From: Flavobacteriales bacterium UBA3364
GTDB lineage: Bacteria; Bacteroidota; Bacteroidia; Flavobacteriales_F; PHOS-HE28
Length of the DNA: 16,159 nucleotides
Assembly (NCBI GenBank): GCA_002360495.1
Contig: DEQO01000032.1
Location: forward strand, 1 to 16,159
Direction: 5' to 3'
Both the position numbers and the translations under genes were made by a program. Positions 6,243 to 13,071 of this stretch are shown in pieces. The notes under the pieces are model-generated. The model was not told the DNA's origin and searched no databases. It saw only the letters and a list, made by a program, of their open reading frames with translations. The number at the start of each line of letters is the position of its first letter. Within the stretch, counting starts at the first letter, position 1.

Positions 6243-6983
6243 TCAGAGCACCTGTACACGTTTACGGCCCCCGACATATACGCCGGGTGCGGGTTGCCCT
6301 TTTACCGGACGGCCCAGGACATCGACGTAAGTGCCCGACTCCTGCAACTGGCGCTGGAAGTTCTCTGCGATACCGACCTGTGTCGAGTTGCACGGACTAG
6401 CCACGATGCGCATGGCGTCCAACTGCCAGTTCCCCCCGGCGCCCTGGAACGCCCGAAGCCGCAATTGGAAACCGGAATACTGTGAAGTGTTGTCCATCAC
6501 CAGGCACCCCAGATCGCTGAAAGCGGTTTCCTGGTACGTCTGGGTCACCTCGATCTCTCCAAGTGTGGTCGGCACCTGCATCACGTCGTTGGTGAATTGG
6601 ACTTGGAGGCGTTGTGGACCGTCAGCGGAACGCCGGTGCCGGATGATGATGCTGTCGATCTGGACGGATTCCATGGAGGCCGCCGTAAGACCAACGAAGA
6701 CCGTCGGGTCCGGCACAATGGGCCAGCCCGTTGTGTATATGGTATTGTCTCCGAGCACCTGTGGGTGTGGACAAACCTCCAGTCCGGACCAGATCACATT
6801 GGCCCCGACGAAGGTGTTCGTCGCTCCTGCGGGTAGATTACACGCCGAACACCCATTGCTGCAATTCAAATTGTCCGCGCATGGTTGGTTCAACCATTGA
6901 TAGTCCAGCGTTTGGCCAAAGGTCGGGGAAGCCGCAAGGCATAGGACCGGAAGCAGCAGGGAGAGGGTCGATGGGCGTGCCAT
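6243..6983 (-). CDS. Small cysteine-rich secreted protein with a short T9SS-type C-terminal tail
   Basis: A 246-residue protein of unknown function. The signal peptide (MARPSTLSLLLPVLCLAASP, then TFGQ) predicts export, with cleavage near residue 24. A cysteine cluster follows at C35, C41, C45 and C48 (CADNLNC / CSNGCSAC), then a beta-rich middle with strands such as VQIDSIIIRHRR and QLRLRAFQG. The last 27 residues (VDVLGRPV, PGVYVGG, KRVQVL) resemble the distal strands of a T9SS type A sorting domain, so outer-membrane translocation is likely. The early part of that domain is not clear, so it may be short or degenerate. The cysteine arrangement suggests disulfides in the mature protein. It lies downstream of the putative kinase-like gene after 91 bp, and converges with xerD. 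Confidence 0.7.
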   Translation of the reverse strand: MARPSTLSLLLPVLCLAASPTFGQTLDYQWLNQPCADNLNCSNGCSACNLPAGATNTFVGANVIWSGLEVCPHPQVLGDNTIYTTGWPIVPDPTVFVGLTAASMESVQIDSIIIRHRRSADGPQRLQVQFTNDVMQVPTTLGEIEVTQTYQETAFSDLGCLVMDNTSQYSGFQLRLRAFQGAGGNWQLDAMRIVASPCNSTQVGIAENFQRQLQESGTYVDVLGRPVKGQPAPGVYVGGRKRVQVL

Positions 6984-7000
6984 TCAGCGTGTACGGAACG

Positions 7001-7020
7001 GGCCGTTCGTGGCCGTTCGT
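7001..7020 (-). repeat. Two tandem copies of a 10-bp sequence upstream of the secreted protein gene
   Basis: GGCCGTTCGT occurs twice back to back (7001-7010 and 7011-7020), with GGC continuing into a third partial copy. The pair starts 18 bp upstream of the ATG at 6983. It could be a regulatory direct repeat or chance slippage. Confidence 0.5.
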
Positions 7021-7074
7021 GGCGCTGATACGCGACCGGTCAGCACAGGTTACACGTTCGTCGAAGAATGGGGA

Positions 7075-8133
7075 CTATTCCCGTTCAAGGAGCAGGGCCA
7101 GATGACGCTCCAATACCGCGCCCATGGATCGACACCCACGCATCCCTTCGTCCTGGTGGTAATTGGCCAGGTCGTTCGCCAGTTCGGCCGTGTGATCGGG
7201 GGTTGAGATCGTGTCACCGCTCATCACGGCCAGCAGCATGTCCAATTGTTCCTTCGCCAGCCGCTGGCGCTTGCGGAGCAGGGCGCGTTCCTCGTTCCGG
7301 TACTGGTCGGCTGTCTCGCGGGAGATGACCTGCTGGGCGAAGCGCACGAACGACAGGTTCTCCTTGTAGAACTGCGGCATGTAGATGCGGCCGCGCCCCT
7401 CATAGCTCTGCTGGTCGAAATCGATGCTCCGGATGCGGTATTGGACCTGGTCCAGGTCGTGGATCACGTCCACCACGAAGTTGTAGGCCCGCATGTCACC
7501 CAGCAGACGGACGAAGCAACGCTCGTTGAATTTGACGAACTCCTTGCTCAGGCGCACTTCGTTCAAATGCCCTCCGTAGCGCGAGGGATCGGCCATGAAC
7601 GTGTCCCCCGGTACGCCGATGATGTGCTCCTCCACCAAGGTGCCGTCGTGGCACATGTAGTTGATCCGGTTCGGGGAGAGGAGATGCTCCAACTCCAACC
7701 CGTAGATCCTGCTCGCATCCGTGCGCTTGATGTAGTAATAATCGTGGTTGTCGTTGATCTGGTTCAGGATCTTGATCCGGAACGGCTGGGAGTTGCCATA
7801 GGCACAGAAGTCGATACTTGCCACCTTGAGGTGTTCGATGGGGCGGCCATCAGCGATCAACAATTGATAGGTCTCAACAAGCTGTTCATGCAAACCCTCC
7901 AGATCACTTGGGCGGAAGAGCACCGAATTCCAAAGGGTCTCCTTCCCTTTCGCATCCAGTTGCGGCATCAGCCCATCGTAGCGCCTCAGGTCGGCGTAGG
8001 TCAACGGCAGCCGCACCTGCCTGCCATGATGGACCAGGTATTCGCCGAGTGGACCTCCCACCGGATAGAACGGCTTGCGTAACCCGATGGTGTTGAACGG
8101 GCCTTCTTGCAACGGGTCGATGGGTGTGGTCAC
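7075..8133 (-). CDS. Unknown protein, possible distant kinase/phosphotransferase fold
   Basis: 352 residues, no signal peptide and no membrane segment, so probably cytoplasmic. I do not recognise a named family. Several features echo protein-kinase-like or aminoglycoside-phosphotransferase folds. YYYIKR (K136) could be the ATP lysine and LELEH (E147/E149) the helix-C glutamate. EEHIIGVPGD (168-177) is hinge-like. LLGDMRAYNFVVD (210-222) aligns in spacing with the catalytic GDxxxxN motif, and RSIDFDQ (235-241) with the metal-binding Asp. A charged helix (about 270-300, RNEERALLRKRQRLAKEQ) follows. The GTG start at 8133 overlaps the stop of the upstream M1 peptidase gene in a GTGA, so the two are translationally coupled. 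The kinase idea is inference from spacing, not a database match. Confidence 0.72.
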   Translation of the reverse strand: MTTPIDPLQEGPFNTIGLRKPFYPVGGPLGEYLVHHGRQVRLPLTYADLRRYDGLMPQLDAKGKETLWNSVLFRPSDLEGLHEQLVETYQLLIADGRPIEHLKVASIDFCAYGNSQPFRIKILNQINDNHDYYYIKRTDASRIYGLELEHLLSPNRINYMCHDGTLVEEHIIGVPGDTFMADPSRYGGHLNEVRLSKEFVKFNERCFVRLLGDMRAYNFVVDVIHDLDQVQYRIRSIDFDQQSYEGRGRIYMPQFYKENLSFVRFAQQVISRETADQYRNEERALLRKRQRLAKEQLDMLLAVMSGDTISTPDHTAELANDLANYHQDEGMRGCRSMGAVLERHLALLLERE

Positions 8134-10568
8134 CGCACCACTTGGAAACGACGTTCCACCTTCGAACTGCCGTGTGCTTCCTGCGCCCGCAACACATATG
8201 TGCCGGCGGCCAGTCCCGAAACATCCAATTCATGCCGATAGGCCCCGGAACTGCTCGTTCGTGTACGTTGCACGAAGCGACCGTCCGCGCCGATCACATC
8301 CCACCACAGTTGCGCATGACCGTCCAAGTTGCCGGTGACCGTTATCCGATCCGTGGCCGGATCAGGGAATAGTTGCACGGTGAAAGGAACATCCGGACCC
8401 TCTTCCACCCCGATGGGTCCCACCGCCTTGCCAAAGGCGTATTGTCCCTTCTGCATGCCGTCGAAGGTGATGTACCCGCTTCCGTTGGTGATATTGCCAG
8501 CAGAGACCGTTTGGCCGGGAAAAACGGTCCAGGTGTCGTTCGGGGTAGGTCTGAAAAGCACCACCATGCCCGTCTCATTCCCGGCGATGAGTTCATGGTC
8601 GAACTGGTCGGACTCTTGTCCGAAATAATACAGTCGACCACGTAACACGGTCCCTTCAGGCCAAAGCCCATCCACGTTCCAATAGTGCGTGGTGCTGATG
8701 GCGGTCACATCCGATGCCAGCGGCGCTTGGTCCGGGCTGCACCAGATGTGGTCCACACGCACCAGCGTAGTATCGACCAATTCCGTGTCGAATACCCGGA
8801 AATCCACGTAGGGGATCTCGTTCAGGAAGGTCTCCCCGGGTATCAGGGTGATCTCGTTGTCCATCCGGGCCTGGTTCAGGCGGTTCCGGCGATTGAGGAC
8901 CACCATCTCCGGTACGAACGGAACATCGAGGCTCACGCTCGTCAATTCACCGCCTGCGGTGATCCGTTGCTCGAATTCCGCCCCGTTGCTGTCGATGAAC
9001 GTGACATCGATCGGTACTTCCTGATGAAGAACATTCGCTGCGCGTAGCTTCTGTCCGATCTGCAGCGTTACGGTGTTCGAGGGGCTTCCTGCCTGAACCT
9101 CGATGTCCCTGATCTCGAAGACCGAGAAGCCGGGCGCGAACACCCAGGCATCGAAGAAAGGATCCATATCCACGCCTGTCCGCGCTTCGATGGCTTCCTT
9201 GAAGCCCTCAGCGCTCATATCCGTGTTGGCCAGGTCGATCTGAACCCCGCGCATCGCCTCGCGGAAAAGTTCATCGCCGAGATAACCGCGCAGGTTGTGC
9301 ATCACTGATGCGCCCTTGTAATACGTGTGGGTGCCATAGATATGGGCATCCGGCATAGGCGAAAGGGCCTGGAATCCATCATCCTCCACATGGGCTGCGC
9401 GCAACACGTAGTAGTGATTATCCTTCACCGCAGCGATCAATCCACGCTCTCCATCCAGCCATTCTTCCAACAGATGTCCACTGTATTCGGCCGGCCCTTC
9501 TTTCAACCACATGTCGTTGTGGACCCTCGGTGTGACCACATCGCCCCACCAATGATGGCCCAGCTCATGTGCGTATAGTCCTCGATTATCAATGATGTTC
9601 TGGTTCAGCATGGACTGTGGATACGCCACATTGGTCGGTATCTCCAAGGCCCCGTCCGTGGTAAGCACGTAGCCTACCCTTTCGTACGGATACGCGCCAT
9701 ACCAGTATTCGCACGCATCGATCGCCGCACCGAGATCGGCGAAACGGTTGATCATGTTGTTCTGGTTCGGGACCTTGGAAGTGAGGCGCACCGGGATATC
9801 CCCGTTCGTCCCGGAATGCACGTAGTCGTGATCCACGTAAGCCGATACGGCCACGGCGCTGATGTGGGTGGGGATCTCCTGCGGAAGATCGAACGATCGA
9901 ACAATGGTATCGCCTCCGAGTTGCACTTCATCGATCAATTCCCCTTGCCCATGGAAGCGATACCCACCGGCGCTTTTCACGTGGTAGGTGTAGCTGGCCC
10001 TTTCCACAAAGCTGTCGAAGCAAGGGTACCAGACCTTGCCGAAATTCGGGGGTATCGTACTGATGCCGATACCAAGGTTGTAGGCGTATCCGCTCTCGAA
10101 ATAGAAGCCGCCCCAATCCGCATCGCGATGGGGAACTCCATGGTAGTGCACGGTAAGGGCCTGTGCTTCCCCCATGATCGCAGGGCTACTGAAGTCCACA
10201 CGCAGGAATTCCCCATCGTGGCTGAAGTTCAAGGAGCCGTCAGCGTTGGTCACGGAGTCCACCACCAGTTCGAACAGGTCGAAGCGGATGAATGTCTGAT
10301 CCGCCATTCGCGGAACGAGATCGATCCTCGTTGAAGCGACAAGAGAGCCCTCCCCGACCCTTGTCACGTCGAGCGTGATGTCGTAGTGCAGGATATCGAA
10401 GGTGTCGCTACGGGCGATGACGTCATCGATCAGTTCGCGCGCCCCGGGGCGCACGTTGATGCCACCGGGGGCGTGCCTGAAGTAGTGGCAACCGAACGGA
10501 TTGGGCTGCGCAAGGACATGGGTCACCAGAACAAGAGGAGCGGCCAGGTTGAGTGCTCGAAGATCCAT
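8130..10568 (-). CDS. Secreted M1-family zinc metallopeptidase with T9SS sorting domain
   Basis: 812 residues. A signal peptide (about 1-20, ending VLAQ) is followed by the M1 N-terminal saddle domain (about 45-245) and the catalytic domain. This carries HELGH (334-338) and E357, the HExxH-18-E zinc site, and Y416 in TYYKGASVMHNL, the transition-state tyrosine of the YxKG motif. The substrate-anchoring GAMEN motif is replaced by GALEI (306-310): Glu309 is kept but Met and Asn are changed, so N-terminal recognition may differ. Domains after about residue 485 are beta-rich. The C-terminus (from about 730: LFPDPATDRITV, LDVSGLAAGTYVLRAQ, FQVVR) is a T9SS type A sorting domain. The protein is therefore expected at the cell surface or released, acting on extracellular peptides. 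The downstream unknown gene overlaps by 4 bp. Confidence 0.92.
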   Translation of the reverse strand: MDLRALNLAAPLVLVTHVLAQPNPFGCHYFRHAPGGINVRPGARELIDDVIARSDTFDILHYDITLDVTRVGEGSLVASTRIDLVPRMADQTFIRFDLFELVVDSVTNADGSLNFSHDGEFLRVDFSSPAIMGEAQALTVHYHGVPHRDADWGGFYFESGYAYNLGIGISTIPPNFGKVWYPCFDSFVERASYTYHVKSAGGYRFHGQGELIDEVQLGGDTIVRSFDLPQEIPTHISAVAVSAYVDHDYVHSGTNGDIPVRLTSKVPNQNNMINRFADLGAAIDACEYWYGAYPYERVGYVLTTDGALEIPTNVAYPQSMLNQNIIDNRGLYAHELGHHWWGDVVTPRVHNDMWLKEGPAEYSGHLLEEWLDGERGLIAAVKDNHYYVLRAAHVEDDGFQALSPMPDAHIYGTHTYYKGASVMHNLRGYLGDELFREAMRGVQIDLANTDMSAEGFKEAIEARTGVDMDPFFDAWVFAPGFSVFEIRDIEVQAGSPSNTVTLQIGQKLRAANVLHQEVPIDVTFIDSNGAEFEQRITAGGELTSVSLDVPFVPEMVVLNRRNRLNQARMDNEITLIPGETFLNEIPYVDFRVFDTELVDTTLVRVDHIWCSPDQAPLASDVTAISTTHYWNVDGLWPEGTVLRGRLYYFGQESDQFDHELIAGNETGMVVLFRPTPNDTWTVFPGQTVSAGNITNGSGYITFDGMQKGQYAFGKAVGPIGVEEGPDVPFTVQLFPDPATDRITVTGNLDGHAQLWWDVIGADGRFVQRTRTSSSGAYRHELDVSGLAAGTYVLRAQEAHGSSKVERRFQVVR

Positions 10569-10589
10569 AATGGGTCGCGATCAGATCGC

Positions 10590-10597
10590 CTAAACTA
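10590..10597 (-). promoter_or_regulatory. Candidate -7 box of the M1 peptidase gene
   Basis: TAGTTTAG on the minus strand has one mismatch to TAnnTTTG and would give a leader of about 15 nt before the ATG at 10568. No TTG at -33 was found. Support is weak and positional. Confidence 0.25.
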
Positions 10598-10662
10598 AGA
10601 CGTACATGGCACCCTGCGGCCCACTTCCATCGGTCATGAGGTCGAAAGGACCGAGTTGGCGC

Positions 10663-10670
10663 TATCTTGG
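10663..10670 (+). promoter_or_regulatory. Candidate -7 box of the STAS-like gene
   Basis: TATCTTGG differs from TAnnTTTG at one base and ends 4 bp before the ATG at 10675. Its placement is like that of the boxes before the GWxTD and xerD genes. No -33 TTG is at the normal distance. Confidence 0.25.
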
Positions 10671-10674
10671 TGCT

Positions 10675-11100
10675 ATGCGCAGCGGCTCTGTTATCGAGCA
10701 TGATGCACCCTATGTCAGCGTCACGGCGGACACGGCAGAGGGCATCTTGATCATCCAATGGAAGAATTATGCGCCAAGCGGGACCTACCGGGCGACCTTG
10801 GAAATGGCATATGAGCTGATCGTCCAGCACAAGCTCCGCTACTTTCTCACAGACCAAAGGCGCCGGGGCGCGATCCTTCACGAGGACGAGGTCTGGCTGG
10901 TGAATGATTGGGCACCACGGATGGCCAAGGCGGGTCTCCAACGTGCGGCTGTTGTGCAGAGCGCCGATTTCTTCAACCGCACCACTGTTGAGCGCTTTGT
11001 CAGGACCGTGCTTCCTACGGTGGATTACCCTATCGTCAACTTCCAGACCCTGGAAGAGGCACAGGCTTGGTTGATGCAGCCGAACGAAATGCTCGTCTAG
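10675..11100 (+). CDS. STAS/SpoIIAA-like single-domain protein
   Basis: A 141-residue cytoplasmic protein with the pattern of small Bacteroidota proteins that share the STAS/SpoIIAA fold. An N-terminal beta pair (ILIIQWKNYAPSGTYRATLEM) is followed by a helix, then LRYFLTDQRRRGAI with the buried strand and loop. Next come VWLVNDWAPRMAKAGLQRAAVVQ and a terminal helix (TLEEAQAWL). In related proteins this fold serves in protein-protein regulation or lipid binding. The role here is unknown. The ATG at 10675 is preferred over upstream in-frame ATGs (10606, 10636) because the added residues look non-domain and the presumed -7 box would lie inside the gene. It ends about 130 bp before the ArsR gene, whose own promoter intervenes, so it is probably a separate unit. 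Confidence 0.7.
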   Translation: MRSGSVIEHDAPYVSVTADTAEGILIIQWKNYAPSGTYRATLEMAYELIVQHKLRYFLTDQRRRGAILHEDEVWLVNDWAPRMAKAGLQRAAVVQSADFFNRTTVERFVRTVLPTVDYPIVNFQTLEEAQAWLMQPNEMLV

Positions 11101-11184
11101 CCGCACTCCCGTTCGGGGAACTCACGCTCGTTCAAACCTGTTTGGCGATCTCAGCCGATGAAGAGCATCTTTTTGGTGCACTAC

Positions 11185-11215
11185 TTGTATTTAACCATTT
11201 GGTTAACTATATTTG
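11185..11215 (+). promoter_or_regulatory. Promoter of the ArsR-SRPBCC cassette
   Basis: TTG (11185-11187), a 20-bp spacer and TATATTTG (11208-11215) match the Bacteroidota -33/-7 consensus. The start of transcription is expected near 11220, giving a leader of about 12 nt to the ATG at 11232. The surrounding 60 bp is markedly AT-rich against a GC-rich background. Confidence 0.8.
11191..11206. promoter_or_regulatory. Perfect palindromic operator candidate in the promoter spacer
   Basis: TTAACC-ATTT-GGTTAA is a perfect 6+6 inverted repeat lying wholly between the -33 and -7 elements. A bound dimer would block RNA polymerase. The adjacent gene encodes an ArsR-type winged-helix repressor, and such proteins bind palindromes in their own promoters, so autorepression is the natural reading. 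Confidence 0.65.
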
Positions 11216-11231
11216 TCCCATCATCAGCGCC

Positions 11232-11609
11232 ATGGATCGCCTCTCCCTCACCTTCTCCGCATTGGCCGACCCCACGCGCAGGGCCATCCTCGCTCGGCTT
11301 TCGAGCGGCCCCGCTTCCGTGAACGAACTGGCTGCGCCCTTCAGCATGAGCCTGCCAGCGGTGAGCAAGCACTTGAAGGTGTTGGAGCGCGCGCAGTTGA
11401 TCGCCCGTGGCAAGGAGGCCCAATGGCGCCCTTGTGAGATCAAGGCCGCTCCGCTGAAGGAAGCCACTGATTGGATGGAGCAATACCGCCAATTCTGGGA
11501 GTCGCGCTTCGATCGGCTGGAGGAATACCTCAAGGAACTACAAGCGCAGGAGAAACCGGTAGCGGCACGGACTGCGCGCAAACGCAAGAGGAATGGAAGC
11601 AACAAGTGA
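11232..11609 (+). CDS. ArsR-type winged-helix transcriptional repressor (no metal site)
   Basis: A 125-residue DNA-binding protein. The ArsR helix-turn-helix is clear: FSALADPTRRAILARL (8-23), VNELAAPFSMSLPAVSKHLKVLERAQLI (30-57), then the wing (RGKEAQWRPCEI). Only one cysteine is present and the ELCVCDL-type metal-binding motif is absent. This fits the non-metal subfamily that is habitually encoded beside SRPBCC/AHSA1 proteins. The C-terminal helix (MEQYRQFWESRFDRLEEYLKEL) probably dimerises, and a lysine/arginine-rich tail (from about 110) ends the protein. The ATG at 11232 is the first after a strong promoter. An open frame extends upstream but has no domain features. The gene overlaps the next one by 17 bp. 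It likely represses the whole cassette through the palindrome at 11191-11206. Confidence 0.92.
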   Translation: MDRLSLTFSALADPTRRAILARLSSGPASVNELAAPFSMSLPAVSKHLKVLERAQLIARGKEAQWRPCEIKAAPLKEATDWMEQYRQFWESRFDRLEEYLKELQAQEKPVAARTARKRKRNGSNK

Positions 11610-12096
11610 GCTCCCGACCGATCGCACGATCACGATCACCCGCACGGTGAAGGCGCCGCGTGCACTGGTGTGGCAGGCCTGCACCGACCCGCAGCAAATC
11701 GACAGATGGTGGGGTCCTGGCGGTTTTACGAACAAGACCCTTTCGCATGATCTGCGCGTGGGCGGCCAGTGGAAGTACACCATGACCGCTGCCGACGGAA
11801 CGGTGTTCCCGAACCTGATCACTTACACGGAAGTCACGCCGATCGATCGCTTGGTGTACGACCACGGCGACTGGGAGGACCCGCGCATGTTCGTGGGCTC
11901 CTTGACCTTCACGGATGTGGAAGGAGGCACGCTGATCACGCTGCGCACTGTATTTCCGACCAAGGAAGCGCGCGACTTCGTGATCGAGAGGCATGGCGCG
12001 ATCGAAGGGGGCGAACAGACCCTTGGCCGCCTCGCCAATTACCTTGAAATGAACGGGCAGGGATCTCCCTCTCCGACCAAGACCCCAACACCATGA
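11593..12096 (+). CDS. SRPBCC/AHSA1-family protein 1
   Basis: A 167-residue protein with the helix-grip SRPBCC fold (Aha1 C-terminal-like). The family signature is present: ITITRTVKAPRALVWQACTDP (13-33), WWGPGGFT (39-46), DLRVGGQWKYTM (53-64), the central LITYTEVTPIDRLVYDHG, then GGTLITLRTVF and a long C-terminal helix (EGGEQTLGRLANYL, about 140-153). The fold makes a hydrophobic cavity for a small ligand. Members encoded next to ArsR repressors are common, but ligands are rarely known. The last 15 residues are proline/serine/threonine-rich and probably disordered. The start overlaps the arsR-type gene by 17 bp and the stop overlaps the next gene in ATGA, so translation is likely coupled. Confidence 0.9.
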   Translation: MEATSELPTDRTITITRTVKAPRALVWQACTDPQQIDRWWGPGGFTNKTLSHDLRVGGQWKYTMTAADGTVFPNLITYTEVTPIDRLVYDHGDWEDPRMFVGSLTFTDVEGGTLITLRTVFPTKEARDFVIERHGAIEGGEQTLGRLANYLEMNGQGSPSPTKTPTP

Positions 12097-12590
12097 TCAA
12101 GTCAGCCATCTTCAACTTCGACGTGCAGAAAGAAGCGCGTGCGATCACCGTGGAACGCTCCTTCAACGCTCCCCTGAACTCCGTGTGGGCCGCATGGACC
12201 GAAGCGGACATCCTGTGCAAGTGGTGGGCGCCGAAACCCTACGCGTGCGTGATCACCGGCCTCGACCTCCGCAAGGGCGGTCGCTGGACCTACTTCATGC
12301 AGGGTCCGGAAGGTGACCGCCACCATTGCTTTTTCGACTACACCAGCGTGAACCCGAAAACCTCGTTCTCCGGCACCGATGGTTTCTGCGATGAGCAGGG
12401 CGTCATCAACACGGAAATGCCACGGATGAAGTGGACCAGCGATTTCAGCGAGCATCTGGGCGGCACGCTCGTGCGTGTGCGCATCGACTTCGATTCAGCG
12501 GAGGATCTCCAGAAGATCATTTCCATGGGCTTCAAGGAAGGCTTCACCATGGGCTTGGAGCAACTGGACGCACTGCTGGCCGCTCGATGA
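12093..12590 (+). CDS. SRPBCC/AHSA1-family protein 2
   Basis: 165 residues, the same helix-grip fold. The signature is AITVERSFNAPLNSVWAAWTEAD (17-39), KWWAPKPYAC (43-52), DLRKGGRWTYFMQGPEG (58-74), TLVRVRIDF and a C-terminal helix (GFTMGLEQLDALLA, about 150-163). Cysteines at 42, 52, 79 and 98 are unusual for this set of paralogues. Overall divergence from protein 1 is high, so this is not a recent duplication. The ATG overlaps the previous stop (ATGA, 12093-12096). The ligand is unknown. Confidence 0.9.
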   Translation: MIKSAIFNFDVQKEARAITVERSFNAPLNSVWAAWTEADILCKWWAPKPYACVITGLDLRKGGRWTYFMQGPEGDRHHCFFDYTSVNPKTSFSGTDGFCDEQGVINTEMPRMKWTSDFSEHLGGTLVRVRIDFDSAEDLQKIISMGFKEGFTMGLEQLDALLAAR

Positions 12591-12625
12591 CCGACCTCGC
12601 AACAACAAGAGAACGGAACACCAAC

Positions 12626-13048
12626 ATGAACGCCCCATCCCGCATCACTGTTTCCGCCCTGGTCCAGAAACCGGTGGCCGACGTTTGGAACTATTGGTCA
12701 GACCCGAAGCACATCACGCAATGGTGCTCCGCGAGCGACGACTGGCATTGTCCGAGAGCTGAGAACGACCTGAGGACCGGCGGTAAATTCTCCAGCACCA
12801 TGGCCGCGCGCGACGGCAGCTTCAGCTTCGACTTTGAAGGGGTGTACGATGATGTGCAACTCCACAAGCGCATCGCGTACACCATGGCCGACGGCCGGAC
12901 CTGCGAGGTCCTGTTCGCCGAAGAGAACGGCGGCACCCGAGTGGTGGAGTCGTTCGACGCAGAAACGCAGAACCCCGTGGATATGCAACGCGCAGGCTGG
13001 CAGGCCATCCTCGACCGGTTCAAGGCGTACGCGGAAGCACAAGCGTGA
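12626..13048 (+). CDS. SRPBCC/AHSA1-family protein 3
   Basis: 140 residues. ITVSALVQKPVADVWNYWSD (6-25), ITQWCSASDDWHCPRAENDL (29-48), RTGGKFSSTMAARDGSFSFDFEG (49-71) and PVDMQRAGWQAILDRF (about 117-132) match a highly conserved SRPBCC subgroup found across Bacteroidota and other phyla. The conserved ASDDWH/ENDLR stretch and the invariant QRAGWQ helix make this one of the most confidently placed paralogues. The ATG at 12626 starts the domain directly. An in-frame ATG at 12587, overlapping the previous stop in ATGA, would add 13 residues without domain character but would couple translation, so it cannot be excluded. The ligand is unknown. Confidence 0.9.
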   Translation: MNAPSRITVSALVQKPVADVWNYWSDPKHITQWCSASDDWHCPRAENDLRTGGKFSSTMAARDGSFSFDFEGVYDDVQLHKRIAYTMADGRTCEVLFAEENGGTRVVESFDAETQNPVDMQRAGWQAILDRFKAYAEAQA

Positions 13049-13071
13049 TCCGATCCGATAGCAACCGTACC

